Source of the DNA: an uncultured Blautia sp.
GTDB taxonomy: Bacteria; Bacillota; Clostridia; Lachnospirales; Lachnospiraceae
Length of the DNA stretch: 10,824 bases
Direction of reading: 5' to 3'
NCBI RefSeq assembly: GCF_934372025.1
Contig: NZ_CAKROJ010000068.1
Coordinates: forward strand, 1 to 10,824
The notes under the pieces are model-generated. The model saw only the letters and a program-made list of their open reading frames with translations. It ran no database searches and was not told where the DNA came from. A program made the translations under genes and the position numbers. Positions 1 through 6,583 of the stretch are shown one piece after another. Position 1 is the stretch's first letter. Every line of letters begins with the position of its first letter.

Positions 1-680
1 TATTTGCATTTGCTTTCTTTTTTGCCGGTTGCAAAAACAGTCGGTGCTTTTACTGTTTTCCAGGCACCATATGCATGTGTATGCGCCTGTGCAGCTGCCT
101 TAAGTGTAAAATCAGTTTTGATACAAGGACAGTCAAACTCATCCCAGTTATCCAATAATTCTCCATTGGAATAGCACGGAGCATTGACAATATACACTAC
201 GTATCTGCCCGGTGCTGCTGTTTTTGTATTCCAGGAAAGATAGCCACTGTATGTATCCTGTCCGGAAGTCGAAACTGTCTCCTGATTTTGGTTCAGATAT
301 ACAAGTTCATCTTTAGAATCAAAAATGCCGATGAGAGGTTTTGTATAATAATTCTCCCATGTATCTCTGGCATAAAACTTGACAAATAATCTGTCACCTT
401 TTGTAACAACACTGTTCTGCTTTGGTAATACTTCCGTAAGGTAATAAGGCTCTGAAGCCATTCTCACCATATTGGTAAAATCGTAATACTCCTGCACTTT
501 AACTGTCTGATTTGCTGATACTCCGTCAGCCTGAGCTGCCAGAGAATGTTCAACGCTCTGCGCCGGTGTTGTGATTTCCTTTTTTTCTGTCACATCACCA
601 TTCGCCATAACCGGAACTGCAAACAGACACAGCAGGGTGCCAAACAGCAACATACCCAGTTTCTTTTTGATTTCTTTCAT
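1..680 (-). CDS. Secreted protein of unknown function, N-terminal part (C-terminus off the left edge)
   Basis: The reading frame is open from an ATG at 680 to the window edge, giving 226 visible residues. Residues 1-26 form a signal peptide: basic start (MKEIKKK), hydrophobic stretch (about 9-22), and an A-x-A-like site after VMA. There is no lipobox Cys at the cleavage point, so the protein is probably exported freely or anchored by a C-terminus not seen here. Residues 27-65 are low-complexity linker. Residues about 70-195 are rich in Tyr and alternating hydrophobics and look like a beta-sandwich, with Cys at about 169, 184 and 186. Residues 200-225 hold the HTHAYGAWKTVKAPT module followed by a Cys near the edge. 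Similar His/Trp/Cys modules recur in surface proteins of gut Firmicutes, usually before Ig-like or repeat domains. The start is supported by AAGGAGAG at 687-694, 8 nt upstream. I do not recognise the gene, and no enzymatic motif is visible. Confidence 0.85.
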   Translation of the reverse strand, partial: MKEIKKKLGMLLFGTLLCLFAVPVMANGDVTEKKEITTPAQSVEHSLAAQADGVSANQTVKVQEYYDFTNMVRMASEPYYLTEVLPKQNSVVTKGDRLFVKFYARDTWENYYTKPLIGIFDSKDELVYLNQNQETVSTSGQDTYSGYLSWNTKTAAPGRYVVYIVNAPCYSNGELLDNWDEFDCPCIKTDFTLKAAAQAHTHAYGAWKTVKAPTVFATGKKESKCK

Positions 681-713
681 AGAACTCTCTCCTTCTTTAT
701 TATGATGCTTATA

Positions 714-742
714 ATTATACCATACGACAAATTTCTTTTCAA
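714..742 (-). promoter_or_regulatory. Sigma-A promoter of the secreted-protein gene
   Basis: Read on the minus strand, a -35 box TTGAAA (737-742) is followed by a 17-bp spacer and a -10 box TATAAT (714-719). An extended -10 TG dinucleotide is also present. Transcription should start near 707, leaving a leader of about 27 nt that carries the ribosome binding site. This makes the secreted-protein gene a unit separate from yebC. Confidence 0.8.
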
Positions 743-756
743 TCAATAAGCATCTG

Positions 757-778
757 AAGGAGAATCACTTCAATCCTT
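757..778 (-). other. Hairpin just after the yebC stop codon
   Basis: On the minus strand the RNA can form AAGGA-(UU bulge)-GAA-GUGA-UUC-UCCUU, a stem of 8 bp with a 2-nt bulge closed by a GNRA-type tetraloop, a few bases after the yebC stop. No U-tract follows, so it is not a canonical Rho-independent terminator. It could protect the 3' end of the mRNA or be chance. Confidence 0.35.
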
Positions 779-782
779 TAAA

Positions 783-1526
783 TCATTCGTCCCAGTTTGT
801 CCAGACGTCTGTAACGTCATCGTCTTCGTCCAGAAGATCCAGTGTCTTCTGAATGTTCCTGATGTCATTCTCGTCTGTCAGTTCTACGTATGTCTGCGGA
901 ACCATTGCAACCTGTGCTTCTACCATCGGGATTCCTGCTGCTTCCAGAGCTTCACGTACTGCACTGAAATCATCCGGAGCTGTCAGCACTTCAAAGCTGT
1001 CTTCTTCTTCATTGAAATCCTCAGCGCCAGCATCAAGAGCAGTCATCATAAGCTCATCTGCGTCCATATCACCGCATACATCTTCCAGTTCTTCTTTATC
1101 AATGATGATCTGACCCTTCTGGTCAAACATAAAGGATACACATCCCTGTGTTCCGATGCTTCCGTAGCCCTTTGTGAATGCATTTCTTACATTACTTGCA
1201 GTACGATTCTTATTGTCAGTCAGAGTCTCAACGATGATCGCAACACCGTTCGGGCCATATCCTTCATATGTAGCACGCTCATAACTGTCTGCGGAATCAG
1301 CGCCTGCTGCCTTTTTAATACCACGTTCAATTGTATCGTTCGGCATGTTGTTTGCTTTTGCTTTTGCAATAACATCACGAAGTTTGCTGTTGTTGTTCGG
1401 GTCCGGGCCGCCTGCCTTGACAGCCATAACGATCTCACGACCGATTACGGTAAATACTTTTCCTTTTTTTGCGTCATTTTTTTCCTTTTTGTGCTTTATA
1501 TTTGCGAATTTTGAATGTCCTGACAT
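783..1526 (-). CDS. yebC: YebC/PmpR family protein (TACO1-like translation factor or regulator)
   Basis: The product is 247 residues, normal for the family. It opens with the hallmark MSGHSKFANIKHKKEKNDAK, followed by the conserved GGPDP region (about 40-44), NMPNDTIERGIKKA (about 60-73), YEGYGPNGVAIIVE (about 87-100) and GCVSFMFDQKG (about 128-138). An acidic C-terminal stretch follows. Older annotations call this family a DNA-binding transcriptional regulator. Later work on YebC and mitochondrial TACO1 supports a role in relieving ribosome stalling, for example at polyproline. Which role applies here cannot be told from sequence. The start ATG lies inside the 3' end of the upstream CBS-domain gene (31-bp overlap), and its ribosome binding site AAAAGGAG (1537-1544) is also within that gene, so the two are probably translationally coupled. 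Confidence 0.95.
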   Translation of the reverse strand: MSGHSKFANIKHKKEKNDAKKGKVFTVIGREIVMAVKAGGPDPNNNSKLRDVIAKAKANNMPNDTIERGIKKAAGADSADSYERATYEGYGPNGVAIIVETLTDNKNRTASNVRNAFTKGYGSIGTQGCVSFMFDQKGQIIIDKEELEDVCGDMDADELMMTALDAGAEDFNEEEDSFEVLTAPDDFSAVREALEAAGIPMVEAQVAMVPQTYVELTDENDIRNIQKTLDLLDEDDDVTDVWTNWDE

Positions 1527-2443
1527 TTTTCACTCTCTCCTTTTGTTTCTTTGTCATTTATTTTTTCGGCCCTTACTTTTCCGATGGTTCTGTTGCCAAG
1601 GGAAAGTATCTTGAATCTGTAGCCGTTTGCAACAATTTCTTTGTCCAGATCTTCTCCGGATGGGATATGTCCCAGTAATTCCGTCAGATATCCGTTCAGC
1701 GTCTCCATCTCCACATCGCCAAAATCGATGCCAAGCTCCTGCTCCACATCATCCAGACTCGCAAGACCATCAATGATAACACTGTTGTCTATCTGAGGAC
1801 GGAATGTATCTTTGCTTTCATCGTACTCATCAAAAATATCCCCGACAATTTCTTCAAGAATATCTTCCATTGTTATGATTCCGGCTGTCTGTCCATACTC
1901 GTCCACAACAACTGCCATATGTACCTGTCTGGCCTGCATGGTACGAAAAAGCTGCCCGACGTGTCTGGTCTCCGGAACAAATGTCGCTTTCCTGATCAGA
2001 CCCGGAAGCTCTTCCAGTGGTTTGAATTTTGCCCATGAATTCTGCGTAAAGAATTTCAATGCATCTTTGTAATGAATTATCCCCCGGACGTCATCCATAT
2101 TCTCGCCATATACCGGATATCGGGAATTTCCCTCTTCCATCATATGCTCCACAACATCCTTGAGCAGATCATCCATCGCAAACGCAGCCACACTGCTCCT
2201 GTGCGTCATGACCGCACCAGCTTCTTTATCTTCAAAAGCAAAAATATTCTGGATCATTTCTGCTTCATCTTTCTGGAGGACGCCCTTCTCGTGCGCCTCA
2301 TCTACCATAGAGATGATTTCTTTTTCTGTAACAGCGTCTTTCTGACTGCCTTTAAAGAACTGCAGTATACCGGAGAAAAATCCGGTAATCCAGTCTATTA
2401 TCCTCGCCGGCCCCCTGCGGGGCAATCGACTGCCATCGTCCAT
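1496..2443 (-). CDS. CorC/HlyC-type CBS-domain protein without a membrane domain
   Basis: The product is 315 residues. The segment at about 41-82 (EIISMVDEAHEKGVLQKDEAE, then IFAFEDKEAGAVMTHR) is typical of the HlyC/CorC family just before its CBS pair. CBS 1 spans about 76-135 and CBS 2 about 150-205, including VVVDEYGQTAGIITMEDILEEIVGDI. A CorC/HlyC transporter-associated domain follows at about 215-293 (IDGLASLDDVEQELGI). CBS pairs usually bind adenine nucleotides. Family members with an N-terminal DUF21/CNNM membrane domain are linked to Mg2+ or Co2+ transport. Here that domain is absent: only a short amphipathic segment (about 14-30, IIDWITGFFSGILQFF) precedes the CBS part, which makes it CorC-like. 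A likely role is accessory to divalent-metal homeostasis (inference). The start ATG has an AGGA-type site 7-8 nt upstream, and the gene has its own promoter at 2500-2528. Confidence 0.88.
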   Translation of the reverse strand: MDDGSRLPRRGPARIIDWITGFFSGILQFFKGSQKDAVTEKEIISMVDEAHEKGVLQKDEAEMIQNIFAFEDKEAGAVMTHRSSVAAFAMDDLLKDVVEHMMEEGNSRYPVYGENMDDVRGIIHYKDALKFFTQNSWAKFKPLEELPGLIRKATFVPETRHVGQLFRTMQARQVHMAVVVDEYGQTAGIITMEDILEEIVGDIFDEYDESKDTFRPQIDNSVIIDGLASLDDVEQELGIDFGDVEMETLNGYLTELLGHIPSGEDLDKEIVANGYRFKILSLGNRTIGKVRAEKINDKETKGESEKCQDIQNSQI

Positions 2444-2499
2444 TTTATTTCCTGTTCCTTCCGTAATTTGTTTCTCTTATTTAGCACAATTACTGATAA

Positions 2500-2528
2500 A
2501 ATATAGCACTTTCCATATTATTCGTCAA
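2500..2528 (-). promoter_or_regulatory. Internal promoter for the CBS-domain gene and yebC
   Basis: On the minus strand, TTGACG (2523-2528), a 17-bp spacer and TATATT (2500-2505) form a good sigma-A promoter. The -35 box lies about 10 bp past the mazF stop codon. Predicted transcription starts near 2493, giving a leader of about 50 nt before the ATG at 2443. It would let the CBS-domain gene and yebC be expressed independently of the rex-nnr-alr-mazF unit. Confidence 0.75.
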
Positions 2529-2538
2529 GGATAACCGC

Positions 2539-2886
2539 CTAAAAAGTCAGTTCAAGGCTGATTTCAAGGGCATGATTGACCCGATCCAGCATTGCCTGAT
2601 CCAGATGGCACACCTTATCCTTCAGACGTTTTTTGTCAATTGTGCGAAGCTGCTCCAGAAGGATCACCGAATCTTTCTCGATTCCATAGGAAGATGCATC
2701 GATCTCAATATGTGTCGGCAGCTTTGCTTTATTCATTTTAGACGTAATTGCCGCGCAGATGACCGTAGGACTGTGTCGGTTCCCCACGTCGTTCTGAATG
2801 ATCAGAACCGGACGGATACCACCCTGTTCACTTCCTACTACCGGTCTCAGGTCTGCATAAAAAATATCCCCTCTTTTAATTACCAC
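2539..2886 (-). CDS. mazF: MazF/EndoA-type mRNA interferase toxin
   Basis: From a GTG start at 2886 the product is 115 residues and aligns end to end with Bacillus EndoA/NdoA (116 residues). It has MVIKRGDIFYADLRP, then GSEQGGIRPVLIIQND, SPTVICAAIT, KAKLPTHIEI and DSVILLEQLRTIDK. The residues known to be catalytic in EndoA, Arg25 and Thr48, fall at exactly those numbers. The family cleaves single-stranded mRNA at short specific sequences and is normally held inactive by an antitoxin. The GTG has GGAG 9 nt upstream (2896-2899). An in-frame ATG at 2931 would add 15 non-conserved residues (MEILIPEKKESECDC) and has only a purine-rich AGAAGAA upstream, so I prefer the GTG. The gene follows alr as in Bacillus (alr-ndoAI-ndoA), but no antitoxin gene lies between them. 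It is most likely co-transcribed with alr. Confidence 0.93.
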   Translation of the reverse strand: MVIKRGDIFYADLRPVVGSEQGGIRPVLIIQNDVGNRHSPTVICAAITSKMNKAKLPTHIEIDASSYGIEKDSVILLEQLRTIDKKRLKDKVCHLDQAMLDRVNHALEISLELTF

Positions 2887-2895
2887 ACAATCACA

Positions 2896-2899
2896 CTCC
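2896..2899 (-). promoter_or_regulatory. Ribosome binding site that favours the GTG start of mazF
   Basis: GGAG on the minus strand sits 9 nt before GTG 2886. The competing upstream ATG (2931) has no GGAGG-like match. The short form also begins with MVIKRGD, matching the family's N-terminus. Confidence 0.55.
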
Positions 2900-3020
2900 G
2901 ATTCTTTTTTCTCTGGAATCAGTATTTCCATTTTTTCTTCTGTGTATACATGCGTGGTATTTTCGCTGCTCCCCCTTCAAAGAACAGCTTTCTTCACCGG
3001 TCTTATGCCAGTGGTTTCTT

Positions 3021-4187
3021 TTATTCAAAGAATGTCAGGTCGCCCCATTCTCTGCCGTCTTTAATATAAACTCGCGGTACGCGCTTGCTGATGTCACAGG
3101 CAAACTCATAAGAAAATCTGCCGGACAGATCACCCAGTTCATCAATATGGATACATTCGTCTCCGTCTTTTCCGATCAGAGTCACCTCATCACCGTGTTT
3201 TACATCTGCAATGTGTGTCACATCCACCATAAACTGATCCATGCAGATTCTTCCCAGGATCGGTGCCTTCTGTCCATGGATCAGCACCCATCCCTTATTG
3301 GAGAGTGCTCGCGGATATCCATCTGCATATCCTACAGGGATCGTTGCCACACGGAGATCTGTTTCCGATGCAAAGGTGCCCCCGTAACTGATCGCTGTTC
3401 CTGCCGGAAGATCCTTTACAAAAGCTACGTGACTTTTCAGTTCCATTGCCGGAAGCAGTTTTACAATGTCACGCTCCACTTCCGCAGACGGATAGATTCC
3501 ATAAATCGTAATTCCGGCACGGACCATATTCAGGTTTGCTTCCGGCATACGAATGATTCCTGCACTGTTTGAACAATGCTTCAGCGGTATCTGTACACCC
3601 GCCTTTTCCAGAAGCTCCACAAAAGCGAGATAACGTTTCAGCTGGTCTTCTGCCGGGGATTTGTCTGTTTCATCCGCTCTTGCGAAATGCGTAAACATTC
3701 CCTCGATCTCAATATTTGAAAGTGCCGCGATCCTTTTGATCTCCTCAACACTCTCCGGTTTATCTGCAAAACCGATACGGCTCATTCCCGTATCCAGTCC
3801 GATATGAATATGTACCTGTCTGCCCTGTCGCACTGCTTCTTCCGAAAGTGCTTTTGCCATATCGTAGTCGCAGACTGTCATACGTACTTCTTTCTGGATC
3901 AGTTCCTGAAAATACTCTTCAAAAACGAGTCCAAGAATCAGCACCGGTTTCTTTACCCCTGCATCCTTCAGCTGAATTGCTTCCTCTGCTGTCGCAGCTG
4001 CAAATCCCCAGATATATTCATATCCTTCTATAAGGCGGGCAATCGCTTCCGCACCGTGGCCATAGCCATCTGCCTTGATGACCGCCACGATCTTTGTGCC
4101 GTCCGCAATGTTTTTCTTCATTTCTTCAAAATTATGAGCGATCGCATCCAGCGAAACAACCGCCTTTACTCTCTCAAATTTCTTCAT
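3021..4187 (-). CDS. alr: Alanine racemase
   Basis: This PLP-dependent enzyme interconverts L- and D-alanine in the cytoplasm and supplies D-alanine for peptidoglycan. The product is 388 residues, normal for the family. The PLP-binding lysine is Lys38 in VAVIKADGYGHG, at the start of the TIM barrel. The second catalytic base is Tyr268 in AISYGGTF. Other family marks are HIGLDTGMSRIGF (127-140), FTHFARAD (165-172), NSAGI (207-211), VRAGITIYGIYP (222-233), PVGYADGYPR (284-293) and GRICMDQFMVDVT (312-324). The start ATG has a strong AGAGGAGGG site 4-6 nt upstream. Only 13 bp separate it from nnr, so the two are surely one transcript. mazF follows after a gap of about 130 bp that holds no credible gene. 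Confidence 0.97.
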   Translation of the reverse strand: MKKFERVKAVVSLDAIAHNFEEMKKNIADGTKIVAVIKADGYGHGAEAIARLIEGYEYIWGFAAATAEEAIQLKDAGVKKPVLILGLVFEEYFQELIQKEVRMTVCDYDMAKALSEEAVRQGRQVHIHIGLDTGMSRIGFADKPESVEEIKRIAALSNIEIEGMFTHFARADETDKSPAEDQLKRYLAFVELLEKAGVQIPLKHCSNSAGIIRMPEANLNMVRAGITIYGIYPSAEVERDIVKLLPAMELKSHVAFVKDLPAGTAISYGGTFASETDLRVATIPVGYADGYPRALSNKGWVLIHGQKAPILGRICMDQFMVDVTHIADVKHGDEVTLIGKDGDECIHIDELGDLSGRFSYEFACDISKRVPRVYIKDGREWGDLTFFE

Positions 4188-4200
4188 AATGCCCTCCTCT

Positions 4201-5745
4201 TTATCTGGTCATCCCAGATCTTGCAGTATCCTCTTTCTTTTTTAGAACACCGGTCACTCCACAGACAATATCTCCGGCCTTCATTCCTGCCATGCCTTTT
4301 TCATCAGCTGCCAGATCGCCTGCCATTCCATGAAGCAGTACACCCAGTGCGGCCTTACGGCCTGTATCTGCAGTCCTGGCTGCTTTTGCAGGATCCGCAT
4401 GCAGTGTCATTGCCTGCACACCTGCCAGCACCCCGGACAACACATCGCCGCTTCCTGCAGTCGCCATGCCCGGATTTCCCTCCAGACTGATCCATGCATG
4501 CCCATCCGGTGCTGCCGTAACGGTACATGCATCCTTCAGAACACAGATCGCTCCTGTCTCAGCCGCCAGTTCACGGGCAGCTGCCACACGGTCCTTCTGG
4601 ATCTCTCCGACTGTTTTTCCGGTAAGTCTGCTCATCTCACCTATATGCGGTGTCAGAACCACCTGATCTGTCAGATATGAACGCCATTCAGGGTTCTTTG
4701 CCAGAAGGTTCAGCCCGTCTGCATCCAGCACAACCGGCTTTCGTTCTCTGTATGCCGCTTCCAGAAACCATTTTACTTTTCTGGCCGCTTCTTCTGAAGT
4801 GCCGATCCCCGGACCGATCACAAACACATCACTCCATGCAAAGGCGCCTTCACAGTTATCACTGCAGTCCACAATTGCCTCCGGAAGCATTGTCTGCAGC
4901 GGTATTCGATTATCTTCAGAAGTAAAAATCCTGATCATTCCGGCTCCTGATGCAAACGCTCCCGAAGCACTCAAATATGCCGCTCCACACATTCCAGGAC
5001 TTCCGCCAACAATCAGAACCTTGCCAAAGGTTCCCTTGTTTCCATCCGGCTTCCTGTCCGGCAGACTTCGGATGTCTGCTCTCTCTGTCTGCCACAGATG
5101 CGCCTCCAGCGCAGCACTTTCGTAGATGCCGGCATCGGCAACAACCACTCTTCCGGCAAATTTTCTGCCCGGATACAGGCACAATCCTGCTTTTCGAAAA
5201 GCGAAGGTCACCGTCAGGTCGGCCTGAAAGGCAATTCCAAGCTCCGCGCCGGTGTCTCCATTCACTCCGGACGGAATATCTACCGCCACCTTCCATGCAT
5301 GCATCTGGTTCAGGGCAGCTATCAGTTCTCTGTAAGCGCCCTCCACCGGTCGACTCAGTCCAACGCCGAAAATGGCATCTACTATAGTAGTATATTCTGC
5401 TGCCTGCAGGTTATTCACAACAGGCACATGATAGGCCTCCGCGATTTGCAGCTGTCTCTGCATTTCTTCTGTCCTGTGTGCGGGATTCCCCACCAGATAC
5501 AGACTTGTCTGATAGCCATGCAGCTGCAGGATCCTCGCGATCGCCACACCGTCTCCGCCGTTGTTTCCGCTTCCGCACACACAGAGAATGCGTTCCCGCT
5601 GCCTGCGGTCCGCCAGTTCATGCTCCATTTCCTCTGCAACTTTAAGCGCAGCCCGCTCCATCAGGACACAGGATGGAACTCCCATCTTCTCAATCGTATG
5701 GCTGTCAAGAGCTTTCATTTCTTTACAGGTTACAATCCGTTTCAT
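4201..5745 (-). CDS. nnr: Bifunctional NAD(P)HX epimerase / ADP-dependent NAD(P)HX dehydratase
   Basis: Nnr repairs NADH and NADPH damaged by hydration. The N-terminal YjeF domain epimerises R- and S-NAD(P)HX, and the C-terminal ribokinase-like domain dehydrates S-NAD(P)HX using ADP. The product is 514 residues, typical of the fused form. The epimerase half (about 1-215) shows CGSGNNGGDGVAIA (57-70), DAIFGVGLSRPV (123-134) and VDIPSGVNGDTG (155-166). The dehydratase half (about 230-500) shows KGTFGKVLIVGGSPGMCGAA (237-256), GPGIG (311-315), VLDADGLNLL (339-348), LTPHIGEMSRL (364-374) and NPGMATAGSGDVLSG (424-438). All core motifs look intact. The ATG has AGGTGAT about 9 nt upstream. It lies 121 bp after rex and 13 bp before alr. 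In many Firmicutes acpS sits next to nnr; no acpS is present here. Confidence 0.96.
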   Translation of the reverse strand: MKRIVTCKEMKALDSHTIEKMGVPSCVLMERAALKVAEEMEHELADRRQRERILCVCGSGNNGGDGVAIARILQLHGYQTSLYLVGNPAHRTEEMQRQLQIAEAYHVPVVNNLQAAEYTTIVDAIFGVGLSRPVEGAYRELIAALNQMHAWKVAVDIPSGVNGDTGAELGIAFQADLTVTFAFRKAGLCLYPGRKFAGRVVVADAGIYESAALEAHLWQTERADIRSLPDRKPDGNKGTFGKVLIVGGSPGMCGAAYLSASGAFASGAGMIRIFTSEDNRIPLQTMLPEAIVDCSDNCEGAFAWSDVFVIGPGIGTSEEAARKVKWFLEAAYRERKPVVLDADGLNLLAKNPEWRSYLTDQVVLTPHIGEMSRLTGKTVGEIQKDRVAAARELAAETGAICVLKDACTVTAAPDGHAWISLEGNPGMATAGSGDVLSGVLAGVQAMTLHADPAKAARTADTGRKAALGVLLHGMAGDLAADEKGMAGMKAGDIVCGVTGVLKKKEDTARSGMTR

Positions 5746-5786
5746 CTGTTTACATCACCTCATAGTACAAAAGGCCGCCACACAGC

Positions 5787-5831
5787 CTCCACAAAAAAGA
5801 AGCCGGGTAGCAGCCTGTACTGCTGCTGTTC
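5787..5831 (-). other. Possible weak terminator or attenuator between rex and nnr
   Basis: Within the 121-bp rex-nnr gap, the minus strand carries AGCAGC-AGTACAG-GCTGCT (6-bp stem, 7-nt loop). A TTCTTTTTT tract follows, but only after about 8 intervening bases. That spacing is too long for a standard intrinsic terminator. It may reduce read-through from rex into nnr or be meaningless. I see no convincing promoter in this gap. Confidence 0.3.
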
Positions 5832-5866
5832 ATTCCATTCACAGCAACTTTCGTATCATTCACTTA

Positions 5867-6520
5867 CTATTTCTCATCATTCACATGTTCCTGGCGATAC
5901 TGGCTGAGGTTGTAGGATAATGTCATCAGACTCTCTGAAAGATGAACATTCTCCACAATAACATCATCCGGTGTATCCAGGTCGATATGTGCAAAATTCC
6001 AGATTGCCTTGATCCCGTTCTCGATCAGTATCTCTGCCATATCACGTGCCTTATTCTTCGGCAGTGTCAGAATCGCGATCTCGATATTGTTTTCTTTCAT
6101 AAAGAAAGGCAGATCACTGATCATCTGAATCTCGATTCCTCTGACAGCAATGCCCTCAAGAACCGGATTAACATCAAAAATACCAGCCAGCTTAAAGCCT
6201 CTCTTCTCAAACTCCACATAATTGGCAAGTGCCTGACCAAGATTACCGGCACCTACAATGATCATCGGATGTACCGTATCCAGACCCAGAATCTTACCGA
6301 TCTCTGTGTAAAGATATTTTACATTATAACCATATCCCTGCTGTCCAAATCCCCCGAAATTATTCAGATCCTGACGTATCTGAGACGCTGTAACACGCAT
6401 TTTTTTACTAAGATCATTGGAAGAAATCCTCTCAACATTATCTTCCAGAAGTTCACCAAGGTATCTATAGTAACGTGGCAGTCTCTTAATCACAGCTTTT
6501 GAAATCTGTTTTGCTTCCAC
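5867..6520 (-). CDS. rex: Redox-sensing transcriptional repressor Rex
   Basis: Rex is a homodimeric repressor that binds its operators when NAD+ is high and releases them when NADH rises. In clostridia it controls fermentation and electron-transfer genes. The product is 217 residues, usual length. A winged-helix DNA-binding domain covers about 1-80, with ISKAVIKRLPRYYRYL (6-21), the recognition region SSNDLSKKMRVTASQIRQDL (33-52) and FGGFGQQGYGYNV (55-67). A Rossmann domain follows with GAGNLGQALANY (90-101) and FDVNP (115-119), where the Asp after the second strand fits NAD(H) binding. The C-terminal helix (YNLSQYR) fits the domain-swapped dimer helix. The start is a GTG with AAGGAGGG about 6 nt upstream. 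A consensus promoter overlapped by an inverted repeat lies just upstream, suggesting autoregulation. Confidence 0.97.
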   Translation of the reverse strand: MEAKQISKAVIKRLPRYYRYLGELLEDNVERISSNDLSKKMRVTASQIRQDLNNFGGFGQQGYGYNVKYLYTEIGKILGLDTVHPMIIVGAGNLGQALANYVEFEKRGFKLAGIFDVNPVLEGIAVRGIEIQMISDLPFFMKENNIEIAILTLPKNKARDMAEILIENGIKAIWNFAHIDLDTPDDVIVENVHLSESLMTLSYNLSQYRQEHVNDEK

Positions 6521-6542
6521 CGTTATCCCTCCTTATACTTTC

Positions 6543-6558
6543 TCGTTAATTATAACGA
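6543..6558. promoter_or_regulatory. Inverted repeat covering the rex -10 box (candidate Rex operator)
   Basis: TCGTTA-ATTA-TAACGA is a perfect 6-bp inverted repeat with a 4-bp centre, and the rex -10 hexamer (6549-6554) lies wholly inside it. Each arm resembles a Rex half-site (TTGTTAA), but the arm spacing differs from the 18-bp clostridial consensus. An operator here would block RNA polymerase. Rex is the obvious candidate ligand, though another regulator is possible. Confidence 0.5.
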
Positions 6559-6577
6559 ACTGATAATTTCTTGTCAA
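6549..6577 (-). promoter_or_regulatory. Consensus sigma-A promoter of rex (and probably nnr-alr-mazF)
   Basis: On the minus strand, TTGACA (6572-6577), a 17-bp spacer and TATAAT (6549-6554) match the sigma-A consensus at every position. Transcription should start near 6542, giving a leader of about 22 nt to the GTG at 6520. Such a strong promoter fits a gene restrained by a repressor. Confidence 0.85.
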
Positions 6578-6583
6578 TCAATG

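Noticed and set aside
546..749. 67-residue plus-strand frame near the left edge
   Set aside because: It overlaps the signal-peptide region and promoter of the minus-strand secreted-protein gene, is Phe/His-rich, and lacks a ribosome binding site.
2887..3020. Search for a small antitoxin gene between alr and mazF
   Set aside because: The longest minus-strand start here, the ATG shortly before 2940, ends after about ten codons. The GGGGGAG in this gap has no ATG, GTG or TTG at proper spacing. Only small hairpins (CACTGG/CCGGTG and AAGAA/TTCTT) are present.
3804..4490. 228-residue open frame on the plus strand
   Set aside because: It is antisense to alr and nnr and is rich in Leu/His/Cys/Ser as expected from a reverse-complement shadow.
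5098..5907. 269-residue open frame on the plus strand across nnr and the rex-nnr gap
   Set aside because: It is antisense to nnr and the end of rex, with no ribosome binding site or recognisable motif.
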